DNA of 64,000 nt from Aspidapion aeneum (lineage: Eukaryota > Arthropoda > Insecta > Coleoptera > Brentidae), in NCBI GenBank assembly GCA_963576565.1, contig OY755038.1, positions 176,816,438-176,880,437 of the forward strand, written 5' to 3'. The notes beneath the pieces were generated by a model. It made no database searches. It saw only the letters and a program-made list of their open reading frames with translations, and was not told the DNA's origin. Position 1 is the first letter of the stretch, and every line of letters starts with the position of its first letter. The position numbers and the translations under genes are program-made. This document shows, piece after piece, positions 1 to 10,757 of the stretch.

Positions 1-239
1 AACCTTTTCTTTCAGGGATTGTAATAATTTTTATAAATTTTACTAGCATTAGTATTGACATTGTGTTATTGATTTTCCCTTCTAGTCATTTCTTTCTAGG
101 TAATTTTATGTTGTTTGTAAAAATAAATTATTGGTTGTTTTATATTTTTAGTGTTTATAAATTTAAAATATTTTTAGCTTAGAATATTTAAATGTAAAAT
201 ATTTTTATTGAAAGGGAGATGTCACGTGATCTAGACAGC
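1..239. other. AT-rich DNA, nothing recognised
   Basis: No coding potential or repeat structure recognised here. A short inverted pair, TTGAAAG near 208 and CTTTCAA near 240, lies at the edge of the neighbouring gypsy fragment but is too short to call an element end. Confidence 0.5.
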
Positions 240-943
240 TTTCAATAAAGATATACAGTAGATCATCGAGAGTGAAAAACCAATATGATCGTGCCAATGA
301 TGTTAATATGTCGTCCATTCTTGGTAGTGGGTAACCTTTCTTGGTCACGTCCATTTAGTTTTCGGTAGTCAACACAAAATCTATTACTTCCATTCTTTTT
401 AGAGACAAACACCACAGAAGATGACTAAGGACTCTTCAACGACGCCGTTACTGAGTATTTTATTGATGACATTTTGAATTTTTTTTTGTTTGGATATTGG
501 TAGTTTTCTTGGGAGTTGTCTTATCGTTTAAGCATCGCTAGTGTTGATAACATGGTAAGTGAGGTTTGTGCATCCACAAAGTTCTTAGTTTCTAAGATAT
601 CACTTTGTTCTTCTATAAATTCTCTTACTGTACGAAATTCTTCTGGATTGAGATGTTGCCAAGTTGAATCATATTGCAGAAGTATTTCTGTTTGTAACTT
701 GCTTCTATCTATATAAGTTGGCACTTCACGTCTTCTCACTTTCTGGACAGGTTCAAATATTGCTACCACCTCCACCTGATTAATTATTTTCGTACTATTT
801 GGAAATATATTGGCGACTCTAATCGGAATGTCTTTATCGGTTTTAACTAGTGACTTTGCAACGAGGTAGATGTTGGGTGTATTCTGTTGAATTATAAGTA
901 CGAAGCAGCTTGACCAGTTGTCCTGATGACAGTTTTTTAACAA
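240..943 (-). pseudogene. Ty3/gypsy pol fragment (protease-RT linker and RT fingers/palm)
   Basis: Remnant of a retrotransposon polyprotein. Read on the minus strand, 943 to 521 gives a 140-residue open stretch typical of the region between protease and reverse transcriptase in insect gypsy elements (IPIRVANIFPNS, then VEVVAIFEPVQ). It continues as a leader with INKILSNGVVEES near 470-431. After a frameshift come the RT motifs FVSKKNGSNRFCVDYRKLNG near 410-350, and after a second shift YPLPRMDDILTSLA and a degenerate FFTLDDL near 330-250. The catalytic palm beyond this point is missing, so it is a dead 5' RT fragment. It differs from the gypsy element at 60-64 kb (YRKLNG versus YRKLNSVT), so it looks like another family. 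Homology is recognised by motif order only. Confidence 0.8.
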
Positions 944-1205
944 TTAAATAATTTTAAAAATTATAACTTTTTAACGCAGCTTTGCATCAATATGCGGTTT
1001 TCGGAATGTAGTAGACCATATTTTTTAACATAATTTGTGTTATAACCAAAAACTTCGTAGGCGCTTTCGTTTCTAAGATATTTACAAGAAACTGTTTTCA
1101 AGGCTAATATATTATCATGGCTTCACTTGAAATGTGCTAATAGGCTACCTAGGAAGGTATCAGATCCGTCATGGATCCATTTATTTTTAGCTAGTGCGCA
1201 TTTTT
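930..1205 (+). repeat. Dispersed repeat family D, internal and 3' part (copy 1)
   Basis: This stretch runs parallel to 13137-13335 and, reversed, to 24885-25140. Shared landmarks are ATATGCGGTTTTCGGAAT, TTTGTGTTATAACCAAAAAC, a GAGATATTTACAA-like block and GATCCATTTATTTT. Three independent sequence contexts around the same core show it is a mobile or formerly mobile repeat. The 3' edge carries CTAGGAAGGTATC, the reverse complement of the TACCTTCCTAG that starts the family (best seen at 12876), so the family probably has short terminal inverted repeats. No coding sequence is seen. Confidence 0.75.
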
Positions 1206-1274
1206 GCCAACCGTCCGGCATGTCTCCTGGGCAGTAAGTCACAACTTTTCCAAAACTGAGTGAGATATTGTCCA

Positions 1275-2152
1275 GCAAAAAAGGTATTTTTTCTGTTTCG
1301 TAGCTCTATCTGGTCTAACAATTTTCGTAGCGCCTCGCGTCGGTCGTTACAAGAAAGCAGTAAGTATATGGATGAGAGCGGCTAGTTCACAACTTGAATT
1401 CCGTTTGCTATTGGTCGAAATAGTCAGCTGACTTTTTGATGTTGAACGTTGCCGTTTAAGATTATTATTATATTTTATTCAGAGCTGGTGCCACCAGTCA
1501 AGCATTTAACAAACATTATGTTTACAGCTTTCGGCGTAAAATACGAATATATACTAGTTGTAAGTGATTATAAAGTGTAGTGGTTTGTGCAGTACATACC
1601 TATTGAATTTAACTAAATCTATGCATATGAGTTTTTTTATTGTTTTTTAAAAACATATTATATTCTTTTACAGTTCATGTCATTATTTTTGGGACAACTT
1701 TTTACAACTTTTTTTTGTTGGCCTATGCTTTTTGTTATGGTAAACAACTGATAACTGTCAAAAAGTTATCTCAAAAATTATGATATACAGTTTAAATTAG
1801 CTTCCTTATCCTGTTTTCTTGTCGAAATCGGTGTTAACCTAACCCTGATAAATTATTCGACAACGTATCCTAACCTGTCCAGACACACCCCGGTTAGAAT
1901 ACGTTTCCCATCAATTGACCACGGTTAGGTTTTGTTTCAGTTTGGTTTAACACCGATTTCAACCTCGCAAAACGAGGACAGGAGAGTTTTAATTTTAAAA
2001 ATCCCGCCTAACTATGTCAACCAATAGCAAATGAAATGCAAGTTGTGAACTATCCGCTCGTGTATATGGTAGTTATTCCAAAATTAAGTTAAAATAAGTG
2101 CGGTTCGCAAAAAAAGTGTTTTCTTTCTAGGTTTCGTTGCCCTATTTGGTCT
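1275..2152. mobile_element. Inverted-repeat element between diverged 45-bp direct repeats
   Basis: Segments 1370-1432 and 2009-2075 are imperfect inverted repeats of about 60 bp sharing TAGTTCACAACTTG and TTTGCTATTGG. Inside, a second inverted pair (1811-1838 and 1944-1981, core GAAATCGGTGTTAA) surrounds a small hairpin at 1864-1904 (ACGTATCCTAACC, then GGTTAGAATACGT). Outside, 1275-1316 and 2108-2151 are diverged direct copies ending in a TCTATCTGGTCTA or CCTATTTGGTCTA block. The middle (1675-1745) resembles 11170-11225, inside the Harbinger-like element, so a PIF/Harbinger relation is possible. No TSD was established. Confidence 0.5.
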
Positions 2153-2794
2153 AGAAATAGTTTGATCAAAGAAGCCGTGTAAATTCAATACTATTATAAA
2201 AATACAAATCAACCGGTTGCTTGTTAGTTTGAAAACAAAAAATGACTTAACTTTTTTTTCTTGGGGCTTACTACTGGAGTCACTGCATTTTAGAAGCCTG
2301 CCAAAAGACGCCAGCCTTCCCGGACACAGTGACCTTAGTTAATTCTCTAAACTATTATTGCCTCCCCATATCAACGCTCTTGTCTAAACTACGCCAAAGA
2401 ATGACCCAAGGAAGCGTAAAATTCCAATTTAATATCAAGGAAGACTCTGAATGCCTGACATTCAGTGGCACACCCAGAAAATATGTCTGGAGAGCCTTAC
2501 ATAGGTTGTGGTTAAAAATATTTTTGGGGTGCCACGCCTTGAGGTTGTCACATTATTTGCATTCCAACGTAATATATTAATAATTTTAAAAAAATTCTTA
2601 TTTCCGCCACGCGCAGCAAGTTACTAGTAATTGAAATCAGTTCAATGCTTCCTTAAAAATATACGTTTATTCTATGCTTTACAGTTTATATACGAATGTC
2701 TTGCCAAAGCTGCTCCTTATAAATTTAGGAATACAGTACAAATATCATGACCAAAATCGATAGGTCTTTTAAAAACAAAATGAAAATCTTCCAC
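2153..2794. other. No gene or repeat recognised
   Basis: AT-rich spacer. The short open frame at 2329-2580 has no recognisable motif and begins at a GTG, so it is not called. Confidence 0.5.
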
Positions 2795-2942
2795 CATCTT
2801 AAAATCCAAGACCTATTCGCCTATTAATTAAAGATGCTTTTACTGCCCAATGCTCAAACCTATCGAAAGCCTTCTCGAAGTCTATAAACGCAATATGTAG
2901 TGTAATATTATAGTCGTTGGCTCGTTCTTTCAGGATTTTCAT
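2795..2942 (-). pseudogene. RTE-type LINE RT fragment (inverted 5' part)
   Basis: On the minus strand, TMKILKERANDYN is followed by LHIAFIDFEKAFD and VKASLIN. FIDFEKAFD is RT motif A with its catalytic aspartate and is typical of the RTE clade. The same block occurs at 57135-57260 on the plus strand, which shows the family. It abuts the plus-strand 3' part of an RTE element at 2943, so both pieces are best read as one insertion whose 5' end was inverted. Confidence 0.85.
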
Positions 2943-3222
2943 GGTGACACAATATCCCCTAAACTATTACGAAACAAAACAAAAGTAAGGGATGTCTGTG
3001 GAGAAGTAGCAAAATTAAAATGGAAATTTGCCGGTCATAATATCAGACAGAAGAAAACTGGAGACCTTGGGAAAACAAAAGAAGTAGGGGAAGACTCAAA
3101 ATGAGATGCGCGGACGATTTGAAGAAACACGCAGGAACTAGATGGATGAACACGTCGACAAACAGAGAAGAGTGGAAGATATTGGGGGAGGCCTATGTCC
3201 AAAGATGGATTGAAGAAGGCTA
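2943..3222 (+). pseudogene. RTE-type LINE 3' part with C-terminal domain and stop
   Basis: The plus strand starts with GDTISPKL, an RTE motif just after motif A/B, and jumps directly to the C-terminal region (RNKTKVRDVCGEVAKLKWKF). It ends in WRPWENKRSRGRLKMRCADD, a short linker, GTRWMN and LGEAYVQRWIEEG, then a TAA stop near 3220. RGRP-DD-W and LGEAY are the usual carboxy-terminal signature of RTE/BovB-like ORF2. About 200 residues between the two parts, including the FADD motif, are missing, and there is one frameshift, so the copy is dead. The tail after the stop (ATTGAATAGAATGATAGG) is probably the element 3' UTR. Confidence 0.85.
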
Positions 3223-3281
3223 AATTGAATAGAATGATAGGTGATATTTTGCCAATTTCTTGGGGTAGTATTAGGTAGTTG

Positions 3282-3447
3282 CAAGGGCGCACCCAGGGAG
3301 GGGGGCCCGGGGCCCGGGCCCCCCCCAAGCCTATGATTTTTGTATATATTTTCCACATATTTCATAAATAAACACAAAAAATATCATGAAATACGACATT
3401 ATGAGGCCTCGGGCCCCCCCCAAGACATATTCCTGGGTGCGTTACTG
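3282..3447. mobile_element. 166-bp hAT-like MITE with 7-8 bp TSD
   Basis: The ends are inverted: CAAGGGCGCACCCAGG on the left, and CAGTAACGCACCCAGG when the right end is read in reverse. The flanks GTAGTTG at 3275-3281 and 3448-3454 are identical, and 8 bp match if the shared G is counted. An 8-bp duplication with CA(G)-type ends is the hAT hallmark. Subterminal G/C runs of 7-8 bases are mirrored on both sides. It is non-coding and lies just downstream of the RTE 3' end. Confidence 0.75.
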
Positions 3448-5376
3448 GTAGTTGAAAGTAGTAAACAAAATTTTTCAGTTTCACTTTAATATATGGCACC
3501 TATTCAAAAAGTTATTGTTTTGATTATTACGTATTTTATAACCGCTATCAGAAATATATCTTCATTAATAATAATAAATAAAACCAAAAGACTTAACAAG
3601 AATAATTTAGCAATGATTCATCGCTTTTTAAAAATAAATTTGCCTACAATAACAAATATGTAAATTTTAATGTTGGTGTATCTATTTACGTACCCATCAA
3701 TCCGCCCAGATAAATAAAGGAGACATCTGTATGCTGTTTAATCAACTTAAAGTTAGAAAATAAGACACTGGTATTTTTATTGTTTTTTGATTACCTAGTG
3801 CATGGTAGATGGGGCCAGAAAAAAATAGAGGAGGCGCTTAAATGCTCTGAATGTTGACACGGATTACCAAATAAATGATCCGTTATTTTGGTATCCATCA
3901 GAAAGGGTTTTCAGAAGAGCAGCCGGAAACCGGTTTGCTGTCCGCTGCACAAAACGAAGTACAAACAATTTGTGGTTTTATGGCTCCCGAAATAATAGGT
4001 TTTGTGTCAGCCAATGTTTAAGCAAAGGAGATGTTTTACAAGCTGCACGATTTTCTTGCTAGTTCTGTCTAAATTAATTTCCTCATAAGGTCATTATAAC
4101 TGAACCGATTTCAATGAAATGAAAAGCAGAATAATAAAATTCGCTTGCTCTGTAAGGGTTACTTTTGAAAGATGTAATTTTAACATTTACGTTGGCAGAT
4201 TAATGGCCCTTTATGAGAGATCATTTTCCGTTATGCTGCAAGACATTTTTTACACCAGAAAACAGAGAGAATGTTGTAATAACCCCCCCCCCCCCCAGAA
4301 AATCATAAATCTATTTTTAGTTAATAAATAAAGCGCATTACGGAAAATTACACCTCCCTAGAAAAAAAATTAACATTTATTTGTTCTGTCAACCATTACC
4401 CCTCCTTTCTAGATTTAGGCCCTGTTACGCGCTAGCATCATGCTTTGAAAATGATTAGTTTAAGAACAACTAAAATGACTTCAATAATTCATACTTCGTT
4501 GTACGTGGCAAAGACAAAGTTTAACCACGAGTTTCTAATCTAAAATATCTGGAACATAAGAATAAAGGAGCCTCTTTGGAGGGTCAAGTTTGATTCTGTA
4601 TTATATGTTTGCTTTTAGGGTGGCTGACAAAAACTATTTTTGATCAAGAGCTTCATTAATTCTCTGCAATTTGTAGTTATTTCTATTAAAATCAGTAGTA
4701 GGTATAGTTACAAATTTATAATAAAAAACAAGTTGTGTTTTTTGGTCCACCCGGTTTGTATTATAAATTATAAATGTACCTAAGCAACCAATTAAATTAC
4801 ATAACATAAAACAAATCTTGTTATTTTTATTGTAATTTTCCACCCCTGGGTGCGCTCGTGTAGCCAATCGTACATATATTCTTGTTTTATATATTTTACC
4901 TGAGGCTTACAGTTCCCGCTGAATTCGCAAACAATTTCTTAATAAAAATTCAAATTTAAAAATTGCAGTCCAAGGATTCTGATTTGATTTTCTTAAGAGA
5001 AGGGACTAACTTTTATCCCAAGGCATAACCGTTTTATCCGAGGGATAAAAAAACTTTTTGTTTTTAGCTTATCTTGTATTCTGCAAACGACCCCACCCAC
5101 AAAGACACAGCTTTGAAAAACTGCCTAACTGGTTTTTAAAGTTGTGGTGGGTCCTCCTTTGACGAAACAGGTCAGAGAATTAACTGTCAACACTAGTGCA
5201 GGCAAATCCCAGTAATGCATAAATTTTTAGGGCACTTTCTTCGTTCCTTAGCCAAAAGGGTTCGTTATTACGTCATATTTTGATTATCTTAAGAAACCAT
5301 TTACGCGAAGGAACGGAAAAGTATTAATTGGTGAGATTGGCCCTATAGTTCAATGAATAGAGGCCAAAATAGGGGG
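3448..5376. other. AT-rich spacer, no gene recognised
   Basis: No supported coding sequence. A run of 14 C lies at 4283-4296. Around 4838-4858, CACCCCTGGGTGCGCTCG read in reverse resembles the hAT-like end at 3282, but no partner end was found. Confidence 0.5.
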
Positions 5377-5998
5377 CAAATTTTTTAAATCACAAATTTT
5401 TTAAAATTGGTTTAATTTACGGGCGCCTGTGAAGTTATTACCATAAAACCAATCCGCTTTGTTATGCAACCTTTAAAAGTAAATTTTATTATCTACAATA
5501 AAGTATAAAACACATTTTTTGATAAAGGGCTTAGTTTTTAAGAAAATCGAATAAAATATGTAACAGAATTAATTTTTTTGGTGATTTAAAAAAATTGTTT
5601 TAAATTAAGCACACCACTGGAGCGGTAAAAATGAAATATTTTTTACCATGTTACACAACGTTTAAAAGGAAATTTTATTATCTACAATAAAGTAAGAAGA
5701 AAATCAATTAAAATCTGTGCAAAACATAATTTTAAAAAAAATTAATTAAATGGCCCCCATTTACCGACGTGGCTGGCGGGTTCGTTGTAAGTCAAACCCC
5801 ATCGAGTTATACACCGTTGAAAAGAGAATTTTACTGTCAATAAAGTGCATTATAGCATTTTTTTATTAAATTAGGCTTAGCTTTTGACAAAATTAGATAA
5901 AACTTGTAACAAAATTATTTTAATTTGTGATTTTTTAATTTACGGGCGCCTCTGAATTTATAACCATAAAACCAATCCGACTTTCTTGTACAGCATTT
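5377..5998 (+). repeat. Module A, copy 1 (non-coding duplicated repeat)
   Basis: About 620 bp nearly identical to 6952-7600. Landmarks are AAATCACAAATTTTTTAAAA, TTTACGGGCGCC, GCACACCACTGGAGCGGTAA, GGCCCCCATTTACCGACGT and AACCCCATCGAGTTATACAC. The theme GCAACCTTTAAAAG / TTTTATTATCTACAATAAAG recurs several times inside the module at about 150-200 bp, so it is itself built from diverged sub-repeats. No open frame is conserved. Confidence 0.8.
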
Positions 5999-6000
5999 TT

Positions 6001-6780
6001 GGAAATTACCTAGCTCCGTTACTACTGCTCGCAGAACAATCGTAGTACCACCCAATTGTAGATAATTATATCCTCTAAAAAATTTCATATAACTCTTTTT
6101 GCGATTTAGTGTACTGGAACGAAATTAAAGGCAAAAAACTAAAAAAAGTGCCAATTTTTGATGGTTTTTTCAAGATGGCGGAGGGAGCACAGGGGTGGGG
6201 GTGACAAAAACTCAGATTTTTAACTACCCTTCTGAGCTTAACAACATATCCAAAATTCAGAACTACCGGACCTTTTGTAGGGTAAAACTCCTCTATTCGT
6301 TGTACCACTAAGAAGCCCATCACACACAAATTTGCATTAGAGCTTCTGTATGGCGCACAGGTCTATTTCGCTCCTTCTCCATCTGACGGCACGGCAGTGC
6401 CCCGCCAAGTTCGCGCGCCGTACCATCTTTTCTTGAAACATTTCAGCCGATATTTGACCTATCTAAAAGTCTACTTCGGACTAAGCTACTAATCTCAAGC
6501 TTTGCACAGTAGATCTTCATGGAGTTAACAACCCCGCCAAGTTTCATGGTATTCCATATAGTAGTAAAGTAGTTACGAAATTTCAAAAAACGTCAAAATT
6601 GCCACTCACTCACTGATGTACAGATCATCAAAAGTCTACTGTACTTCCAGACATGCTACAAAGCTGAAATTTGGCAGACTGATAGAAATTATGACCAAAC
6701 CAATGGAAAAAGTCAAAAAACCCCAAAATTCTAATTTACTCCTCTCCCCTATACTGCCGTCCTTAGTAGGACCCACCCTT
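6001..6780 (+). repeat. Module B, copy 1
   Basis: Nearly identical to 8265-8990: it starts GGAAATTACCTAGCTCCG, passes CAGGGGTGGGGGTGAC, CTGACGGCACGGCAGTG and CCAAGTTCGCGCGCCGTACC, and ends with one unit of the 142-bp minisatellite seen at 9222-9960. At its right end TGCCGTCCTTAGTAGGACCC is one terminal repeat of the MITE found whole at 8982-9225. That MITE therefore inserted before the module was duplicated. Confidence 0.8.
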
Positions 6781-6784
6781 TTTA

Positions 6785-6962
6785 AAAATTATGTTTTGCA
6801 CAGGTTTTATTTGATTTTCTGAAAACCATACCCTTTATCAAAAAATTTTTTTTTACTTCATTGTAGATAATAAAATTTCCTTTTAAACGTTATGTAACAT
6901 GGTAAAAAATATTTCATATTTACCGCTCCAGTAGTGTGCTTAATTTAAAACAATTTTTTTTA
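6785..6962 (-). repeat. Inverted part-copy of module A
   Basis: This segment is the reverse complement of 7170-7355, for example ACTTCATTGTAGATAATAAA here against TTTATTATCTACAATGAAGT there. Together they make an inverted repeat of about 180 bp arms with a spacer of about 210 bp. It joins directly to module B copy 1, marking a rearrangement breakpoint near 6785. Confidence 0.75.
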
Positions 6963-7600
6963 AATCACAAATTTTTTAAAATTGGTTTAATTTACGGGCG
7001 CCTTCACTACTGTGAAGTTATTACCATGAAACCAATCCGACTTTGTTATACAACATTTAAATGTAAATTTTATTATCTACAATAAAGTATAAAACACATT
7101 TTTTGATAAAGGGCTTGGTTTTTAAGAAAATCGAATAAAATATGTAACAGAATTAATTTTTTTGGTGATTTAAAAAAAATGTTTTAAATTAAGCACACCA
7201 CTGGAGCGGTAAATATGAAATATTTTTTACCATGTTATACAACGTTTAAAAGGAAATTTTATTATCTACAATGAAGTAAAAAACAATTTTTTTGATAAAG
7301 GGTATGGTTTTAAGAAAATCAAATAAAACCTGTGCAAAACATAATTTTAAAAAAAATTAATTAAATGGCCCCCATTTACCGACGTCGCTGGCGGGTTCGT
7401 TGTAAGTCAAACCCCATCGAGTTATACACCGTTGAAAAGAGAATTTTACTGTCAATAATGTGCATCATAGCATTTTTTTAATTTAGGCTTAGCTTTTGAA
7501 AAAATTAGATAAAACTTGTAACAAAAATATTTTAATTTGTGATTTTTTAATTTACGGGCGCGTCTGAATTTATAACCATGAAACCAATCCGACATTCAGT
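6952..7600 (+). repeat. Module A, copy 2
   Basis: Second copy of the 5377-5998 module, offset about 1,575 bp, with a small insertion near 7005 (TTCACTACTG). It diverges from copy 1 at about 7588, where copy 1 passes into module B and this copy continues into 7600-8264. Confidence 0.8.
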
Positions 7601-8264
7601 ACAGCATTTTAAAGGAAATTTTATTTGCTACAATAATGTATAAAACATTTTGTTCTCTAAACCTTGGTTTAAAAAAAAATCGAATAAATAATGGAAAAAA
7701 CATGGATATTTTTTTACTTTTTTAAATTACTTCAATTAACGGACGCCGCTGAAGAGTTTATAAATAGTTGACCCCCATCGAGTTGTACCTTTTTCTAAAG
7801 AAAATTTCATTGTCTACAATAAAGTATATTACACATTTTTCTCTTAGAAGCGTATTTTTTGAGAAAATTTGAGGAAACCTAAATATGTTAGATTTTGGGG
7901 GGTCTGGGGGGGTTTTTGAGGAGGTGGTTAGTTTAGGGAGGTGTTTGACCCCTAAGCTCTCTTATCTTTTTGTACGTCACTAAATTTATACAAAAAAATA
8001 AAAATAAATAAAAAACGTGCCGTTTAAAGCACTAAATTTAAAAGAATTATTATTTTCTAACTTACTTACTTTAAGTTAAAAGTTACTCCCACTCCATTAC
8101 AATATTTAAAAATACATTTAAAGAATGGATTTTGTAGCTGATAAAATTCTCTACAAGATATGTTCTTAGAACTTTTACCCTAGAACAAAGTATTTCGGGG
8201 CTTATGCCGTCTAAATTAGAAAAAATCTGAAAATTTGCCCAAGCACGTGATTTTAGTCATTTTT
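7601..8264. repeat. Sequence between modules, related to A at its start
   Basis: 7601-7860 continues the module A sub-repeat theme (AAGGAAATTTTATTTGCTACAA, ACCCCCATCGAGTTGTACC). 7880-7925 is G-rich (TTTTGGGGGGTCTGGGGGGG). 7980-8264 is AT-rich with no recognised feature. Copy 1 lacks this segment, so it was deleted there or inserted here. Confidence 0.5.
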
Positions 8265-8990
8265 GGAAATTACTTAGCTCCGTTACTACTGCTTGCAGAA
8301 CAACCATTGTACCACCCGGTTGTAGATAATTATATCCTCTAAAAAATTTCATATAACTCTTTTTGCGATTTAGTGTACTGGAACGAACTTACAGGCAAAA
8401 AACTACAAAAAGTGCTAATTTTTACGGAGAAAGCACAGGGGTGGGGGTGACGAAAACTCAGATTTTTAACTACCCTTTCGACCTTAATAACATATCCAAA
8501 ATTCAGAACTACCGGACCATTTTTAGGGTAAAACTCCTCTATTCGTTGTACCACTAAGAAGCCCATCACACACAAATTTGCATTAGAGCTTTTGTATGGC
8601 GCACAGGTCTATTTCGCTCCTTCTCCATCTGACGGCACGGCAGTGCTCCGCCAAGTTCGCGCGCCGTACCATCTTTTCTTGAAACATTTCAGCCGATATT
8701 TGACCTATCTAAAAGTCTACTTCGGAATGAGCTACTAATCTCAAGCTTTGCACAGTCGTAGATCTTCATGGAGCTAACAACCCCGCCAAGTTTCATGGTA
8801 TTCCATATAGTAGTAAAGTAGTTACGAAATTTCAAAAAACGTCGAAATTGCCACCCACTCACTGATGTATAGATCATTAAAAGTCTACTGTACTTCCAGA
8901 CATGCTACAATGCTGAAATTTGGCAGACTGATAGAAATTATGACCAAACCCCAAAATACTAATTTACTCCTCTCCCCTATACTGCTTAGT
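8265..8990 (+). repeat. Module B, copy 2
   Basis: Second copy of 6001-6780. A short block around GATGGTTTTTTCAAGATGGC, present in copy 1 near 6160, is missing. High identity across non-coding sequence implies a fairly recent duplication or gene conversion. The similar short open frames that both copies contain on the minus strand follow from the duplication and are not evidence of a gene. Confidence 0.8.
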
Positions 8991-9225
8991 AAGACCCACC
9001 TATCTGCAAAAAAATCAAAAATGAGTTAGGACCGAAAATGGCTTCAAATAGCTTACTTTCATCTGTTTTTTAACAAAACTACCAACATTTTTGTTCGAAA
9101 GTATTTTTTTTTCAAAAAAAAAACAAAAATATTACTATGTACTCTTAGCAAGCATTTAAACTTTAAACTCGCTTTTCTCGAAATAAATGAAAACGTAGAT
9201 AGGTGGGTCTTACTAAGGACGGCAG
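8982..9225. mobile_element. 244-bp TIR element in a minisatellite unit, TA-type site
   Basis: Left end TTAGTAAGACCCACCTATC (8987-9005) and right end GATAGGTGGGTCTTACTAA (9198-9216) are perfect inverted repeats. They extend outward as CTGC(CGTC)CTTAG, with a 5-bp loss on the left. The flanks read CCCCTATA on the left and TACATGTAAAG on the right, which restores the minisatellite unit (compare 9868) with a TA duplication, as in Tc1/mariner-type insertion. It has no coding sequence. Confidence 0.65.
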
Positions 9226-9960
9226 AGTACATGTAAAGTTATGTAAAAGAAATGCTAGAGAGCTGAGCTTTGGCAGACTTAAAGGAACTATGGTAAAACT
9301 ATAGGAAAAAATTTAAAAACACCAAAATTATAATTTACTTCCCTCCCCTATAAATGTTAAATTATGTAAAATTAACACTGCCCAGTTCCAGAAACGCTAG
9401 AGAGCTGAGCTATAGAAGGCTGATAGTAACTAAGATAAAACTATAGAAAAAAATTAAAACACCCCTAAATTCTAATTTACTTGCCTCCCCTATAAATGTA
9501 AAGTTATGTAAAAGTAACACTGTCCACTTCCAGAAACGCTAGAGAGCTGAGCTTTTTAAGACTGAAAGGCACCATGATAAAACCATCGGAAAAAATTTTA
9601 AAACACCAATATTTCAATTAACTTCCCTCTCCTATAAATGTAAATTTATATAAAAGTAACATTGCCCACTTCCAGAAACGCTAGAGAGCTGAGCTTTGGA
9701 AGGCTGATAGAAACTATGATAAAACCATGGGAAAAAATTTAATAAAATTCCAAAATTTTCATTTGCTCTCCTTCCCTTTTGATGTAAAGTTATGTAAAAG
9801 TAACATTATAGGAACTATGATAAAATTATAAGAAAAAATTTTAAATCGCGAAAATTTTAATTTACTTCCCTCCCTTATACATGTAAAGTGAGCTTTGGAA
9901 GGCTGATAGAAACTATGATCAAACCATGGGAAAAAATTAAAAAACCTCAAAATTTTAAGT
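9222..9960 (+). repeat. 142-bp minisatellite
   Basis: GCTAGAGAGCTGAGCT recurs at 9254, 9396, 9538 and 9680, exactly 142 bp apart. Two further units (9790-9960) carry deletions. Each unit has CACTTCCAGAAACGCTAGAG, AGACTGATAGAAACTATGAT, an A-rich block and CTTCCCTCCCCTATAAATG. The ends of both B modules are diverged units of the same repeat, so the minisatellite and the modules belong to one repeat complex. Confidence 0.85.
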
Positions 9961-10045
9961 AAGGCATTGCAAAAGTTTTGTCCAATATTCCGTATATTTT
10001 ACTACTTTAAAAATCAAATATTATCAAATTCCTTTAAAAAAGAAG

Positions 10046-10390
10046 TGAAATCATAACAAAAACATTTCATGTAAGAAAAAGCCAAGTACGCGAAAATAGC
10101 ATTCCGTAAAAAGAATTAAGATAAAAGTAAAGTCAAGTTCTCCAATACAAATTTAAGAATGAAAGGTTCTCACTAGTTTGGAAATGTTATTCTAAACTGA
10201 AAAAAAAGTTGAACATAAAGAAGTTTGGTTGGAATAGCAAAGTCTAAAAAAACATTTCTTAACTGGTAAGAACCTTTCATTTTGAAATTTGTATTGGAGA
10301 ACTTGGTTTTACTTTTATCTCAATTCTTTTTACGGAATACCACTTTCGCGTACTTGGCTTTTTTTTACATGATATATTTTTATTATGATA
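10046..10390. mobile_element. Foldback MITE with ~125-bp arms
   Basis: The left arm begins CATAACAAAAACATTTCATG and the right arm, reversed, CATAATAAAAATATATCATG. Both then run through AGCCAAGTACGCGAAA, AAAAAGAATTAAGATAAAAG and CTCCAATACAAATTT to AACCTTTCATTTT-type ends around a loop of about 60 bp. Arms are about 90% identical by eye. No coding capacity and no certain TSD. Confidence 0.75.
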
Positions 10391-10544
10391 AACTTATCTG
10401 CTTAGAGCACATACATTAATTATTTGTTCTATTTGTTTAGGACAACAATAAATGAATAAAATATGCATGTTTATGTAAGATACTATGTTTATTGGTACTA
10501 CTTGTTCAGCTTAACAATAACTATTTGTTTATTTTTTCTTTATA

Positions 10545-10592
10545 ATTTTTACCTTCTTAGCCGGCGCAGCAATGGCTAGAAAAGCTATTATT
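10545..10592 (+). repeat. Dispersed repeat family D, 5' end only (copy 2)
   Basis: TTACCTTCTTAGCCGGCGCA followed by GCAATGGCTAGAAAAGC matches the family start at 12876. Only the terminal hairpin-forming segment is present. Confidence 0.6.
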
Positions 10593-10757
10593 ATAAAACT
10601 GTTTTCATAATGTTCTGTTTTTAAAGCAATCGTTTAATTAAATTATTTTGTATTTAGTATATATCAAAACTTGAGAGATTTATCTAACCTTTTTCGGGAC
10701 GAATTTTTGTTCATTTAAGTATTTTGAACCAATTATAGTTTAAAAAATACAGAATTA

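Noticed and set aside
2329..2580. 83-codon frame, plus strand
   Set aside because: Opens with GTG, has no motif, and is not linked to the nearby RTE pieces.
6075..8575. Similar 78-84 residue frames at 6075-6329 and 8339-8575 (shared MCVMGFLVVQRIEEFYP start)
   Set aside because: The similarity follows from duplication of non-coding module B; no domain is seen and the frames differ by indels.
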